Source of the DNA: Deltaproteobacteria bacterium
Lineage (GTDB): Bacteria; Desulfobacterota; Desulfobacteria; Desulfobacterales; SG8-13
Assembly: GCA_030670715.1 (NCBI GenBank)
Contig: DAOVBC010000098.1
Span: 1 to 7,801 of the forward strand
DNA: 7,801 nt
Direction of reading: 5' to 3'
Made by a program: the position numbers and the translations under genes. This document shows, piece after piece, positions 1 through 6,018 of the stretch. The notes under the pieces were generated by a model that searched no databases, had not been told where the DNA came from, and worked only from the letters and a program-made list of their open reading frames with translations. Positions within the stretch are counted from its first letter, which is position 1, and each line of letters begins with the position of its first letter.

Positions 1-137
1 GCCGGGTTTTCACCCACCAGAATGGTGACAAGCCCCGGAACAACCCCGTGCTTTTCCTTTATTTGAGCAACCTCTGCGGTAATTTCCTCCAGAATTTCTT
101 CCCGGATCTCCGTCCCCTTGATTAGCTTTGCCGACAT
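1..137 (-). CDS. folD: FolD, methylene-THF dehydrogenase/cyclohydrolase (N-terminal fragment, cut by window edge)
   Basis: FolD is a cytosolic bifunctional enzyme that oxidises 5,10-methylene-tetrahydrofolate to methenyl-THF and hydrolyses it to 10-formyl-THF, supplying C1 units for purines and formyl-Met. Only the first 45 codons are visible; the rest lies left of base 1. The reading begins MSAKLIKGTEIREEILEEI and continues to PGLVTILVGENPA. This is the typical FolD N-terminus: a short strand, a charged helix, then the PGLxxILVGxNPAS strand-turn. The catalytic Lys of the family lies beyond the visible part. There are two tandem ATGs (138-140 and 135-137). AGGAGG at 144-149 is only 3 nt from the first but 6 nt from the second, so I chose the second; the first would add one Met. 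It is co-oriented with argC but separated by about 310 bp, so it probably has its own promoter. Confidence 0.9.
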   Translation of the reverse strand, partial: MSAKLIKGTEIREEILEEITAEVAQIKEKHGVVPGLVTILVGENP

Positions 138-181
138 CATCGTCCTCCTTTTAATTTTGTTGTAGATGGTCCAGTCTATTC

Positions 182-230
182 TCTTACCCGAACATGTCAC
201 GAAATATCCGGGTTTACAGGGCGGGTAAGA
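182..230 (-). promoter_or_regulatory. 9-bp perfect inverted repeat in the folD leader
   Basis: TCTTACCCG (182-190) and CGGGTAAGA (222-230) are exact reverse complements around a 31-nt loop. The loop contains another CGGGT (209-213) that could pair with ACCCG (186-190) instead, so two mutually exclusive stems are possible. The element lies between the candidate folD promoter and its ribosome-binding site. No T-run follows on the folD strand, so it is not an intrinsic terminator. It may be an RNA leader structure or a DNA operator; function is inferred only from position. Confidence 0.45.
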
Positions 231-242
231 TTAACCGAGTCA

Positions 243-271
243 CTACTAAATCAATAATCGTCCGATGTCAA
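243..271 (-). promoter_or_regulatory. Candidate sigma-70 promoter for folD
   Basis: On the minus strand a perfect TTGACA (complement of 266-271) is followed after 17 nt by TAGTAG (complement of 243-248), which matches the -10 consensus at only three positions. Transcription would start near 236, giving a leader of about 100 nt that contains the inverted repeat at 182-230. The ideal -35 box and spacing are favourable; the weak -10 box keeps this tentative. Confidence 0.35.
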
Positions 272-291
272 GAAGACTCGACACGCGAACT

Positions 292-333
292 TGGATACTG
301 GAAACTGGAAACTGGATCCTGGAAACTGGATCA
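292..333. repeat. Tandem heptamer array, TGGAAAC/TGGATCC type (6 units)
   Basis: Six head-to-tail 7-bp units are read directly: TGGATAC, TGGAAAC, TGGAAAC, TGGATCC, TGGAAAC, TGGATCA. All share TGGA; positions 5-7 vary. The array is not in a gene. It could be a slippage-prone simple repeat, a protein-binding array or a dispersed intergenic element. No inverted structure or coding role is evident. Confidence 0.75.
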
Positions 334-399
334 GGGATGGCGGCATAAATAGAAGATAAAAAGTGGCGGGCACAGCTTCAGGCTGAATAAAATCCTTCG

Positions 400-427
400 C
401 CCATGACCCATTACCCCTAACCTATTC
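400..427. repeat. Degenerate C-rich heptamer array (CCCATTA type)
   Basis: Consecutive 7-bp units read CCCATGA, CCCATTA, CCCCTAA, CCTATTC, followed by a less regular continuation to about 447 that still contains ATTACC and ATTACCCC. The period equals that of the TGGAAAC array about 70 bp away, but the unit is unrelated. It lies just downstream of the argC stop codon. Degeneracy makes the array weaker than the first one. Confidence 0.45.
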
Positions 428-449
428 TATTACCTGCTGATTACCCCAA

Positions 450-1487
450 TTATATTGGGTAAGGGGTATTCAGCAAGCCGACGGTTTCATCCAGCCCGAG
501 CATAATGTTCATATTCTGGACCGCCTGACCGGCGGCACCCTTTACCAGGTTGTCGATGGCCGCCATGAGGACCAACCGGTTGTTGCGTTCATCCAGTTTA
601 AAACCGATATCACAAAAATTGGTACCGCGTACATGCAGGGTGTCAGGAGGCTTTGTGTCCTGACGCAGCCGCACGAAGGGCCTCTTTTCATAACAATCGT
701 CGAAACACTGCCGGATTTCCTCCGGGCCGATTTTCCCGGCGGGGGTCGCATAAATGGTTGTCAGCATACCCCGGGACATCGGAATCAGGTGCGGGATAAA
801 GGTAATGTTCACCTCCTGTCCGGCTTCACGGCTGAGGACTTCTTCCATCTCAGGATTGTGGCGGTGTTCGGCAACTTTATACGCCTTGAACGATTCGGTC
901 ACCTCACAAAACAGGGTTGTCAATGAGGGAGACCGGCCAGCGCCGCTGACACCCGATTTTGAGTCGGCGATGATCGTGCGATGGTCGAGCAGGCCTTTTT
1001 TCAACGGCGGTATCAGCGGCAGGAGCACACTGGTTGGATAACAGCCGGGATTGCCGATCAGGGTCGCACTTTTTATGTCTTCAAAGTATACTTCCGATAA
1101 TCCATAGACCGCTCCGGAAAGCAACTCCTTTGCCGTATGGGGTTCATAATGGGCTTCATACGTCAGGGGGTCTTGAAACCTGAAATCCGCGGAAAGGTCA
1201 ACGACTCTTTTCCCGCGCTGTATCAGCTCCGGCACTATTGCCATGGGAAGCTTGTGGGGCAGTGCCGTGAAGATGACATCAGCGCGATCACACAAGCGAT
1301 CGATATTATATTCTTCGCAGGTCAAATCTACGACACCGGCCAGCGCCGGGTAAATCGCCTCAAATTTCTCGCCGGCATAATTTCGGGAAGTCAGCACTGT
1401 CAGCTCGACTTCGGAGTGACCGGCGAGGATCCTTACGAGCTCAGCGCCTGCATAGCCTGTCGCCCCAATCACACCCACTCTGGTCAT
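450..1487 (-). CDS. argC: N-acetyl-gamma-glutamyl-phosphate reductase
   Basis: ArgC is the cytosolic NADPH-dependent enzyme that reduces N-acetyl-glutamyl phosphate to N-acetylglutamate semialdehyde, the third step of arginine synthesis. At 345 residues it has the usual full length of the type 1 family. Visible motifs are the N-terminal nucleotide-binding GATGYAG (residues 8-14), the catalytic-cysteine motif GNPGCYPT with Cys149, SGVSGAGR (178-185), and EHRHNPE (207-213), which holds the conserved active-site histidine. No frameshift or missing core residue was found. The ATG at 1485-1487 has GGAGG 4 nt upstream. No other arg gene is in the window, so it stands apart from a classical arg cluster. 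I saw no clear ArgR box or convincing promoter upstream, so regulation is unknown. Confidence 0.97.
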   Translation of the reverse strand: MTRVGVIGATGYAGAELVRILAGHSEVELTVLTSRNYAGEKFEAIYPALAGVVDLTCEEYNIDRLCDRADVIFTALPHKLPMAIVPELIQRGKRVVDLSADFRFQDPLTYEAHYEPHTAKELLSGAVYGLSEVYFEDIKSATLIGNPGCYPTSVLLPLIPPLKKGLLDHRTIIADSKSGVSGAGRSPSLTTLFCEVTESFKAYKVAEHRHNPEMEEVLSREAGQEVNITFIPHLIPMSRGMLTTIYATPAGKIGPEEIRQCFDDCYEKRPFVRLRQDTKPPDTLHVRGTNFCDIGFKLDERNNRLVLMAAIDNLVKGAAGQAVQNMNIMLGLDETVGLLNTPYPI

Positions 1488-1586
1488 ATTGCCTCCATTT
1501 AATCAAAAAGTATGCAGTTGCAGTACCTTATCGTTTTGGATTTGAAATTCGCTTCTAACAGAGAACACGCTCAATTGCAATGATGA

Positions 1587-1615
1587 TTGAAATACCGGCT
1601 ATATTGTTGTATATT
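1587..1615 (+). promoter_or_regulatory. Candidate sigma-70 promoter for the zinc-ribbon gene
   Basis: TTGAAA (1587-1592), a 17-nt spacer, and TATATT (1610-1615) match the sigma-70 consensus at five and five of six positions. The start would fall near 1622, about 50 nt before the ATG at 1673. It lies in the divergent gap between argC and this gene. I found no equally good promoter facing argC. Confidence 0.5.
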
Positions 1616-1672
1616 ATCAATCAGTACAAGTCTGGATGCTGAACGATTTTATTCCATCACCCATTTATTATC

Positions 1673-1987
1673 ATGCCGGTTTACGAGTACGAACATATCG
1701 AAAAGCCTTGTGAAAAAGGCAAGGTCATCGAAGTAAAACAATCGCTGACCGACGCGCCTCTGTCCCGCTGCCCGCAGTGCAAAAAGCCGGTGCGACGCAT
1801 CATGTCGGCACCGTTCATCAGCGCCCCGAAGTCCAACAGCGAATTGCGTGATCTCGGATTTACCAAACTGGTCAAGCGAGATGACGGCGTTTACGAAAAT
1901 GTCACCCGCCGTAAGGGAGAGAGCCGCCTCATGGAACGCAATAAACCGGAAACCATACCGGATCTGAGCAAGACGATATCCGAATAA
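1673..1987 (+). CDS. FmdB-like small zinc-ribbon protein with a reduced metal site
   Basis: This 104-residue protein belongs to the FmdB/CxxC_CxxC_SSSS zinc-ribbon family, small putative regulatory proteins of unsettled function. The hallmarks are the N-terminus MPVYEYE (family MPxYEY), the second knuckle SRCPQCKKPVRRIMSAP with Cys33 and Cys36, and a variable, charged C-terminal tail (about 53-104). The first CxxC knuckle expected near residues 8-13 is absent; this segment reads HIEKPC, leaving only His8 and Cys13 as possible ligands. Metal binding is therefore uncertain. The start is fixed by the family MPxYEY motif, although no clear Shine-Dalgarno precedes it. It is divergent from argC and convergent with the liv operon, sharing a terminator with the latter. 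A specific function cannot be assigned. Confidence 0.85.
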   Translation: MPVYEYEHIEKPCEKGKVIEVKQSLTDAPLSRCPQCKKPVRRIMSAPFISAPKSNSELRDLGFTKLVKRDDGVYENVTRRKGESRLMERNKPETIPDLSKTISE

Positions 1988-2024
1988 AAAATTAAAAAAG
2001 CCCCGTGAAAATTCACAGGGCTTT
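1988..2024. terminator. Bidirectional intrinsic terminator between the zinc-ribbon gene and livF
   Basis: AAAGCCC (1997-2003) pairs with GGGCTTT (2018-2024). After one C/A mismatch, GTGAA pairs with TTCAC around a 2-nt loop. On the minus strand the hairpin is followed by two runs of six T (the A-rich 1986-1999), making it a strong terminator for the liv operon, whose last stop codon is 30 nt upstream of the stem. On the plus strand it follows the zinc-ribbon stop codon, with only a short T-run (CTTTGTAATT), so it is weaker in that direction. Confidence 0.88.
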
Positions 2025-2053
2025 GTAATTACCAGAGTGATCATGTATTCGGT

Positions 2054-2767
2054 TTAACCGCCGAGATAGGCTTTCTTCACCTCCGGGTTTTCGAGCAGTT
2101 CTTCCGAAGGTCCTTCCAGCACGAGGTTGCCGCTTTCCAGAACATACCCGCGCCCGGCAAATTTCAGTGCCATCCGTGCATTCTGTTCCACCAGCAGAAT
2201 CGTGGTACCCTCCTTGTTGATCTCCTTTAACGCCTCAAAAACATTGAGCATCAGCAAAGGGGCCAGCCCCATGGACGGTTCATCCAGGAGCATTATTTTT
2301 CTTCCGCTCATAAACGCCCGGCCGATGGCAAGCATTTGCTGTTCACCGCCGCTCAGGGTTCCGGCTTTTTGTGTTTTGCGTTCATCCAGACGCGGGAATA
2401 TCGCAAATACCCGCTCGATGTCTTTTACAATATTCTCCCTGTCCTTGCGGGCAAAAGTTGCCAGCTTAAGGTTTTCCAGAACAGTCAGATTGCCGAACAG
2501 GCGCCTTCCCTCCGGCACATGAGATATCCCCAGCTGACTGACGACTTTATCGGCCGCATATTTAAGCAGATCCTTGTCCTGGAAGGTCATGCGGGTGCCT
2601 TCATCCACCGGTACCATCCTGGAAATCGCCCGCAGCGTTGTGCTTTTTCCGGCACCGTTGGCCCCGATGATCGTTACAATCTCACCTTCATCGATATCAA
2701 AATTAACCCCGTGGAGGGCTTTAATCTTATCGTAAGAAACCTGCAAATTTTCCACTGACAGCAACAT
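2054..2767 (-). CDS. livF: Branched-chain amino acid ABC transporter, ATPase LivF
   Basis: LivF is one of two cytoplasmic ATPases powering the Liv/HAAT importer; it pairs with LivG beneath the LivH-LivM permeases. The 237-residue length is typical. Motifs in order are Walker A GANGAGKST (35-43), VPEGRRLF in the Q-loop region (84-91, typical for LivF), the ABC signature LSGGEQQ (138-144), Walker B KIMLLDEP (157-164), and VEQNARMA (193-200), where the usual H-loop histidine is Gln, as in other LivF proteins. Its ATG overlaps the livG stop as TGATG, and AAGGAGG inside the livG end lies about 10 nt upstream. Translational coupling to livG is therefore likely. It is the last gene of the operon, followed by the terminator at 1988-2024. 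Substrate specificity cannot be read from the ATPase. Confidence 0.96.
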   Translation of the reverse strand: MLLSVENLQVSYDKIKALHGVNFDIDEGEIVTIIGANGAGKSTTLRAISRMVPVDEGTRMTFQDKDLLKYAADKVVSQLGISHVPEGRRLFGNLTVLENLKLATFARKDRENIVKDIERVFAIFPRLDERKTQKAGTLSGGEQQMLAIGRAFMSGRKIMLLDEPSMGLAPLLMLNVFEALKEINKEGTTILLVEQNARMALKFAGRGYVLESGNLVLEGPSEELLENPEVKKAYLGG

Positions 2768-3537
2768 CAGTCTATCGCCTCCTTGCCCAGATAGGCATCA
2801 ATCACTTTGGGGTTGTTCTGGATTTCTTCCGGAGTCCCTTCGGCAATCACCTCGCCGAACACCAGGGTCTGAATTTCCTCGCACAATTCCATAACCAGTT
2901 TGAGCCGGTGTTCGATTAATAAAATGGCCAGTCCGAATTCTTTATGAACCTGGCGGATGATTTCCATCATCTGAAGCAACTCTTCCGGATTCATACCGGC
3001 CGTCGGTTCGTCCAGAAACAGAATTTTCGGCTCCATTGCCAGTGCCCTGGCCATCTCGACCCTTCTCTGATCCCCGTATGGCAGGTTAAGGACGTTCTGG
3101 TTCGCCAGGCCGGAAATACCCACGAGTTCAAGGAGACGGTAAGCTTTTTCCTCGGCCTCGGTTTCCTGCCGCTTTCGTTTCGCTGTTCCAAAGAAGGCGC
3201 CGACCAGCCCGTAGGTCATCCTTGAGTATTGGGCCATGATCACGTGATCGAGAACGCTCATATGGCGCCACAGCAACAGGTTCTGGAAGGTCCGGCCGAG
3301 CCCTGCGGAAGCAATCTGGTATGGCTGAAGACCCACCAGGTTCTTACCCTCCAGGCTAACGACACCCTCGGTGGGTTGGTGAATGCCGGTAATCAGATTG
3401 AAAATGGTCGTTTTGCCTGCTCCGTTGGGACCGATCAATCCCCTGATCTGGCCGGGTTCGATGTGAATATCGTAATTGTGCACGGCCCGCAACCCGCCGA
3501 AATAATGAGTCATTTTCTCTACCTGAAGCAATGACAT
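2767..3537 (-). CDS. livG: Branched-chain amino acid ABC transporter, ATPase LivG
   Basis: LivG is the second nucleotide-binding subunit of the importer. The 256-residue length is normal. Motifs seen are Walker A GPNGAGKTT (36-44), the Q-loop in GRTFQN (Gln85), a LivG-style signature LPYGDQRRVEMARAL (152-166), Walker B KILFLDEP (171-178), and H-loop His210 in LLIEHRLKLV. The C-terminal extension, with GEVIAEGTPEEI and a final DAYLG, is typical of the subfamily. The ATG at 3535-3537 is 1 nt after the livM stop, with GAGG 6 nt upstream of the start. The 3' end overlaps livF by one base. The packing suggests that livM, livG and livF are translated from one message at similar levels. No missing catalytic residue was seen. 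Confidence 0.96.
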   Translation of the reverse strand: MSLLQVEKMTHYFGGLRAVHNYDIHIEPGQIRGLIGPNGAGKTTIFNLITGIHQPTEGVVSLEGKNLVGLQPYQIASAGLGRTFQNLLLWRHMSVLDHVIMAQYSRMTYGLVGAFFGTAKRKRQETEAEEKAYRLLELVGISGLANQNVLNLPYGDQRRVEMARALAMEPKILFLDEPTAGMNPEELLQMMEIIRQVHKEFGLAILLIEHRLKLVMELCEEIQTLVFGEVIAEGTPEEIQNNPKVIDAYLGKEAID

Positions 3538-3538
3538 G

Positions 3539-4846
3539 TTACACCTCTTTTCCCGGACTCTGCTTCGGCCGAATCAGCTTCTTAACGTTAAATTCCTTGA
3601 ATGCGATCAGGCCTGTCGGACGGAAGATCATCACCAGAATCAGAAGCAGCGGGATGACAATCCATTTAAAAAGTTCCAGTGGGCGCAAGGCTTCGCCGAG
3701 AATACTCAGGCTCACGGCACCCACAATCGACCCGTACACCGAGTTCAGGCCGCCGAAGTAAACCATGGCCAGAACCTCTGCCAGTTTTTGGATGCCGAAT
3801 GTTGTCGGATTCACGTAGCGTAAAACGTGGGCAAACAGCCCGCCGGCCACCCCGGCCCAGAAGGCGGCAAACATAAAGGCCACCATCTTGGTGCGCCGGG
3901 TATTGACGGTCATGGCATTGGCGGCCGTCTCCTCATCCCGAACAGCGTTGAGCGCCTTGCCGAGGGTGGAGCGCACAAAGTTGTTGATGATCCAGATACA
4001 GGCGACGGTCCAGGCAAAAACGATGGGCAGGTTGGCCCAATCCGGCTGACTGCTGAGTCCACGCGGGCCACCGACAAATTCCAAATTTTCGATCAGACTT
4101 TTGACAATAAACAGAAACGCCAGGGAGATGATCGCAAGGTAATCTCCCCGGGTTTTAAAAGAAGGAATGGCGACCAGCAATGCCCCCAGGGATGCAACGC
4201 AACCGCCCAGAATGAGCCCCAGCGGGAATAGGAACGGGCCCAAAAAGGAAGGCAAAAGCGCCTGCCCGAACAGGCTGTCGTTGACAAAAAGGGATACGGT
4301 AAAAACCGAAGCGGTATACGCTCCCAGGGCCATAAACCCGGGGTGTGAACAGGAGAACTCTCCCATGTAACCGTTGATCACGTTCAGGCTTACGGTTACC
4401 ATGATGGCGATCAGGGTAAATTTAAGGATTAAGAGCCGGTAATCACTCACTTCGGCCCAGATATGCAAAATTGCATAAAGCAGAACCAGGTGGATTAGAA
4501 CGGATCCTTCCATGGAAAAATTGATCAGTTTTTCCGCCAGCCGGTTGGCCGGTTCAAGAGACAATCGGGCAATAATAACGATCGGCAGAAAATATATCAA
4601 CAGCACAAAAAGCATTGTGCTGGGAACAAGCATCGGCTTTTTCAACACGGTCACGAAGCCGAAGAGCACCGGAATTTTAGGCAAACCCAGTGCCAGTGCC
4701 AGCGGCATGCCCACAATTTGTTCCAGAATAACCGCGACCAGCGCACCGAAAAGCCACCCTATAATCGGTACCCGGGAAAAAAGTCTCCCGATTTTGCTTT
4801 TCAATCCACTTTCAGGTGCAGATAGTTCGCTGCTTGTTGCTTCCAT
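3539..4846 (-). CDS. livM: Branched-chain amino acid ABC transporter, permease LivM (long N-terminus)
   Basis: LivM is an inner-membrane permease subunit that forms the channel with LivH. At 435 residues it resembles the long E. coli type rather than compact LivM proteins of about 300-330 residues. Residues 1-110 are an extra N-terminal part with a charged start and two or three hydrophobic segments (about 28-65 and 75-94). The family core follows: SLNVINGYMGEFSCSHPGF (153-171), RGDYLAIISLAF (233-244), GGPRGLS (259-265), the EAA-like ATPase-contact loop GKALNAVRDEETAANAM (296-312), and FGGLNSVYGSIVGA (364-377). The ATG at 4844-4846 follows a weak AAGGGA. No in-frame stop or frameshift interrupts it. 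It is separated from livH by 51 nt containing a terminator-like hairpin. Confidence 0.95.
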   Translation of the reverse strand: MEATSSELSAPESGLKSKIGRLFSRVPIIGWLFGALVAVILEQIVGMPLALALGLPKIPVLFGFVTVLKKPMLVPSTMLFVLLIYFLPIVIIARLSLEPANRLAEKLINFSMEGSVLIHLVLLYAILHIWAEVSDYRLLILKFTLIAIMVTVSLNVINGYMGEFSCSHPGFMALGAYTASVFTVSLFVNDSLFGQALLPSFLGPFLFPLGLILGGCVASLGALLVAIPSFKTRGDYLAIISLAFLFIVKSLIENLEFVGGPRGLSSQPDWANLPIVFAWTVACIWIINNFVRSTLGKALNAVRDEETAANAMTVNTRRTKMVAFMFAAFWAGVAGGLFAHVLRYVNPTTFGIQKLAEVLAMVYFGGLNSVYGSIVGAVSLSILGEALRPLELFKWIVIPLLLILVMIFRPTGLIAFKEFNVKKLIRPKQSPGKEV

Positions 4847-4860
4847 TTCAATCCCTTTCG

Positions 4861-4897
4861 AAAAAACAACCGGTTTTTCCGTGCATGGTTCCGGTTG
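4861..4897 (-). terminator. Terminator-like hairpin between livH and livM (possible attenuator)
   Basis: CAACCGG (4867-4873) and CCGGTTG (4891-4897) are perfect 7-bp complements around a 17-nt loop. On the transcribed strand the stem is followed directly by six T (complement of 4861-4866). It starts right after the livH stop and ends just upstream of the livM ribosome-binding site. The long loop suggests a weak, partial terminator or an mRNA-stabilising structure that would lower livMGF relative to livH. Confidence 0.55.
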
Positions 4898-5821
4898 CTA
4901 CAGTCTCAATTTGGCACTGTACGGCTCGCCAAAGAAACCGTAGGGCCTGAAGACCAGAATGAGCAGTACGATGGAGTAGGCGATAAGATCCCGCAGGGTC
5001 GAAGGAAAAATCATGGCCACGAAAATTTCAATAAACCCCAGTAAGAATCCCGCCAGAGTCGCTCCCATAATCGAACCTCTGCCGCCCAGAATCGCCGCGA
5101 CAAAAGCCTTCCATCCGAATATAATCCCCATGTACGGATCCAGGACCGGATAGGCGACCCCGAAAAGAATGCCGGCCACTGCAGCTAGGGCCGACCCGAT
5201 AGCGAAGGTCATCCTGGCAATGTGGTTTATCGACACACCCATCAAGGGCACAACCACATAATCAAAGGCCATCGCCCGCATGGCCATCCCCCAGCGGGTC
5301 TTTTTGATAAACAGATGTAAAGCCAGCATGAACGAAAGCGAAATAGCTACGATCATGATTTTTTTGTTGGTGATGAACACGCCACCGATGTTATAGGTCA
5401 CAGTATCGATCAAAGACGGAAAGCTCACCCGCTGGGTGCCCATTCCCCACAAGATGAGGATTTCGAGAATAATTCCGATCATCAAACCGGTAATGGCAGC
5501 CGATGCACGCGGCGCCTCCCGCAGCGGCCGGTAGCCCACCCGTTCGACGAACATCCCCAGAAAGGAGGTCAAAAACATGGAAAGGAGGATGGTCAGCACC
5601 AGGATCAGCCAACCGGGCAGCGTAAAAGCCCATAGTGAGGCAAGGACCATCAGGCCGGTCGCAACACCGAATCCGATATAGGCCCCGACCATAAAAATGT
5701 CTCCGTGGGCAAAGTTAAAAAGCATCAAAATGCTGTACACCATGGAGTAACCCAATGCGATCAGCGCATAGAAACTGCCCCATTGTAGTGCGTTTACAAG
5801 GTTTTGCAGGAAAAATGCCAT
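4898..5821 (-). CDS. livH: Branched-chain amino acid ABC transporter, permease LivH
   Basis: LivH is the second inner-membrane permease of the HAAT importer. Its 307 residues almost equal the usual length (about 290-308). The N-terminus has the conserved LivH block NALQWGSFYALIALGYSMVY (10-29), followed by LFNFAHGDIFMVGAY (34-48). A cytoplasmic loop, TRWGMAMRAMAFDYVVVPLMG (about 175-195), corresponds to the EAA-like ATPase-contact region. Near the C-terminus are FVAAILGGRGSIMGA (240-254) and the terminal FRPYGFFGE block (291-299). Roughly eight hydrophobic segments are visible. The ATG at 5819-5821 has AAGGAG 8 nt upstream. It lies 197 nt after livK, with several hairpins between, and 51 nt before livM. 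Together with LivM it should form the transmembrane pathway; the exact substrate is not readable from the sequence. Confidence 0.96.
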   Translation of the reverse strand: MAFFLQNLVNALQWGSFYALIALGYSMVYSILMLFNFAHGDIFMVGAYIGFGVATGLMVLASLWAFTLPGWLILVLTILLSMFLTSFLGMFVERVGYRPLREAPRASAAITGLMIGIILEILILWGMGTQRVSFPSLIDTVTYNIGGVFITNKKIMIVAISLSFMLALHLFIKKTRWGMAMRAMAFDYVVVPLMGVSINHIARMTFAIGSALAAVAGILFGVAYPVLDPYMGIIFGWKAFVAAILGGRGSIMGATLAGFLLGFIEIFVAMIFPSTLRDLIAYSIVLLILVFRPYGFFGEPYSAKLRL

Positions 5822-5843
5822 CGAGTCTGCTCCTTATTCCTTC

Positions 5844-5880
5844 AAAAAGGCGGGCGCAGGAAGATGATCCCTGGCCCGCC
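5844..5880 (-). terminator. GC-rich terminator-like hairpin between livK and livH
   Basis: GGCGGGC (5849-5855) pairs perfectly with GCCCGCC (5874-5880). After a single bulged base a further 4 bp (CAGG/CCTG) form, closing a 9-nt loop. On the liv strand the stem is followed by TTTTT (complement of 5844-5848). This has intrinsic terminator form, yet it sits inside the operon, 9 nt before the livH Shine-Dalgarno. Partial termination here would leave more livK message than permease message, as often reported for operons led by a binding-protein gene. Confidence 0.7.
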
Positions 5881-5945
5881 AATTTGTTTGACGCATTTTA
5901 GCTCGGTTGGCTTAATACGAAATGAATTGGCCTGAATACGGTATT

Positions 5946-6003
5946 GAATATCCAGGCTTGATATTCGGGTCCCGGAAGCCTTTTTGAGAAATCAAAGCTT
6001 CCG
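5946..6003 (-). promoter_or_regulatory. Two further hairpins downstream of livK
   Basis: GAATATC (5946-5952) pairs with GATATTC (5960-5966) around a 7-nt loop. CGGAAGC (5973-5979) pairs with GCTTCCG (5997-6003), extended inward by TTT/AAA across one bulged C. Both follow the livK stop codon and precede the GC-rich hairpin at 5844-5880. Neither has a following T-run on the liv strand. Together they look like a structured 3' end able to protect livK mRNA from exonucleases after processing; that role is inference. Confidence 0.5.
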
Positions 6004-6018
6004 CACCGATATCGAATA

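Larger units (their letters stand above)
141..449. other. Gene-free stretch between argC and folD
   Basis: I see no convincing coding sequence here on either strand. From the folD side it holds the folD ribosome-binding site, a 9-bp inverted repeat, a candidate promoter, an array of TGGAAAC-like heptamers, and an array of CCCATTA-like heptamers just after the argC stop. A short inverted repeat (CCCAAT/ATTGGG, 445-459) overlaps the argC stop codon, but no T-run follows it on the argC strand, so it is not a convincing terminator. Confidence 0.7.

Noticed and set aside
140..270. ZTP (pfl) riboswitch upstream of folD
   Set aside because: folD is a known host gene for this riboswitch and the leader contains TTCGTGAC and CCCGCC strings. 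Their order and the downstream part do not fit the two-stem pseudoknot motif as I remember it, and too little sequence remains before the ATG. An Infernal scan would settle it.
445..459. CCCAAT/ATTGGG hairpin as the argC terminator
   Set aside because: The stem is only 6 bp, overlaps the stop codon and lacks a T-run on the argC strand.
1488..1672. ArgR operator (ARG box) upstream of argC
   Set aside because: No pair of sites resembling the 18-bp ARG box palindrome could be seen in this gap.
1649..2044. 131-codon minus-strand frame opposite the zinc-ribbon gene
   Set aside because: It is antisense to a recognisable FmdB-like protein and reads through the bidirectional terminator.
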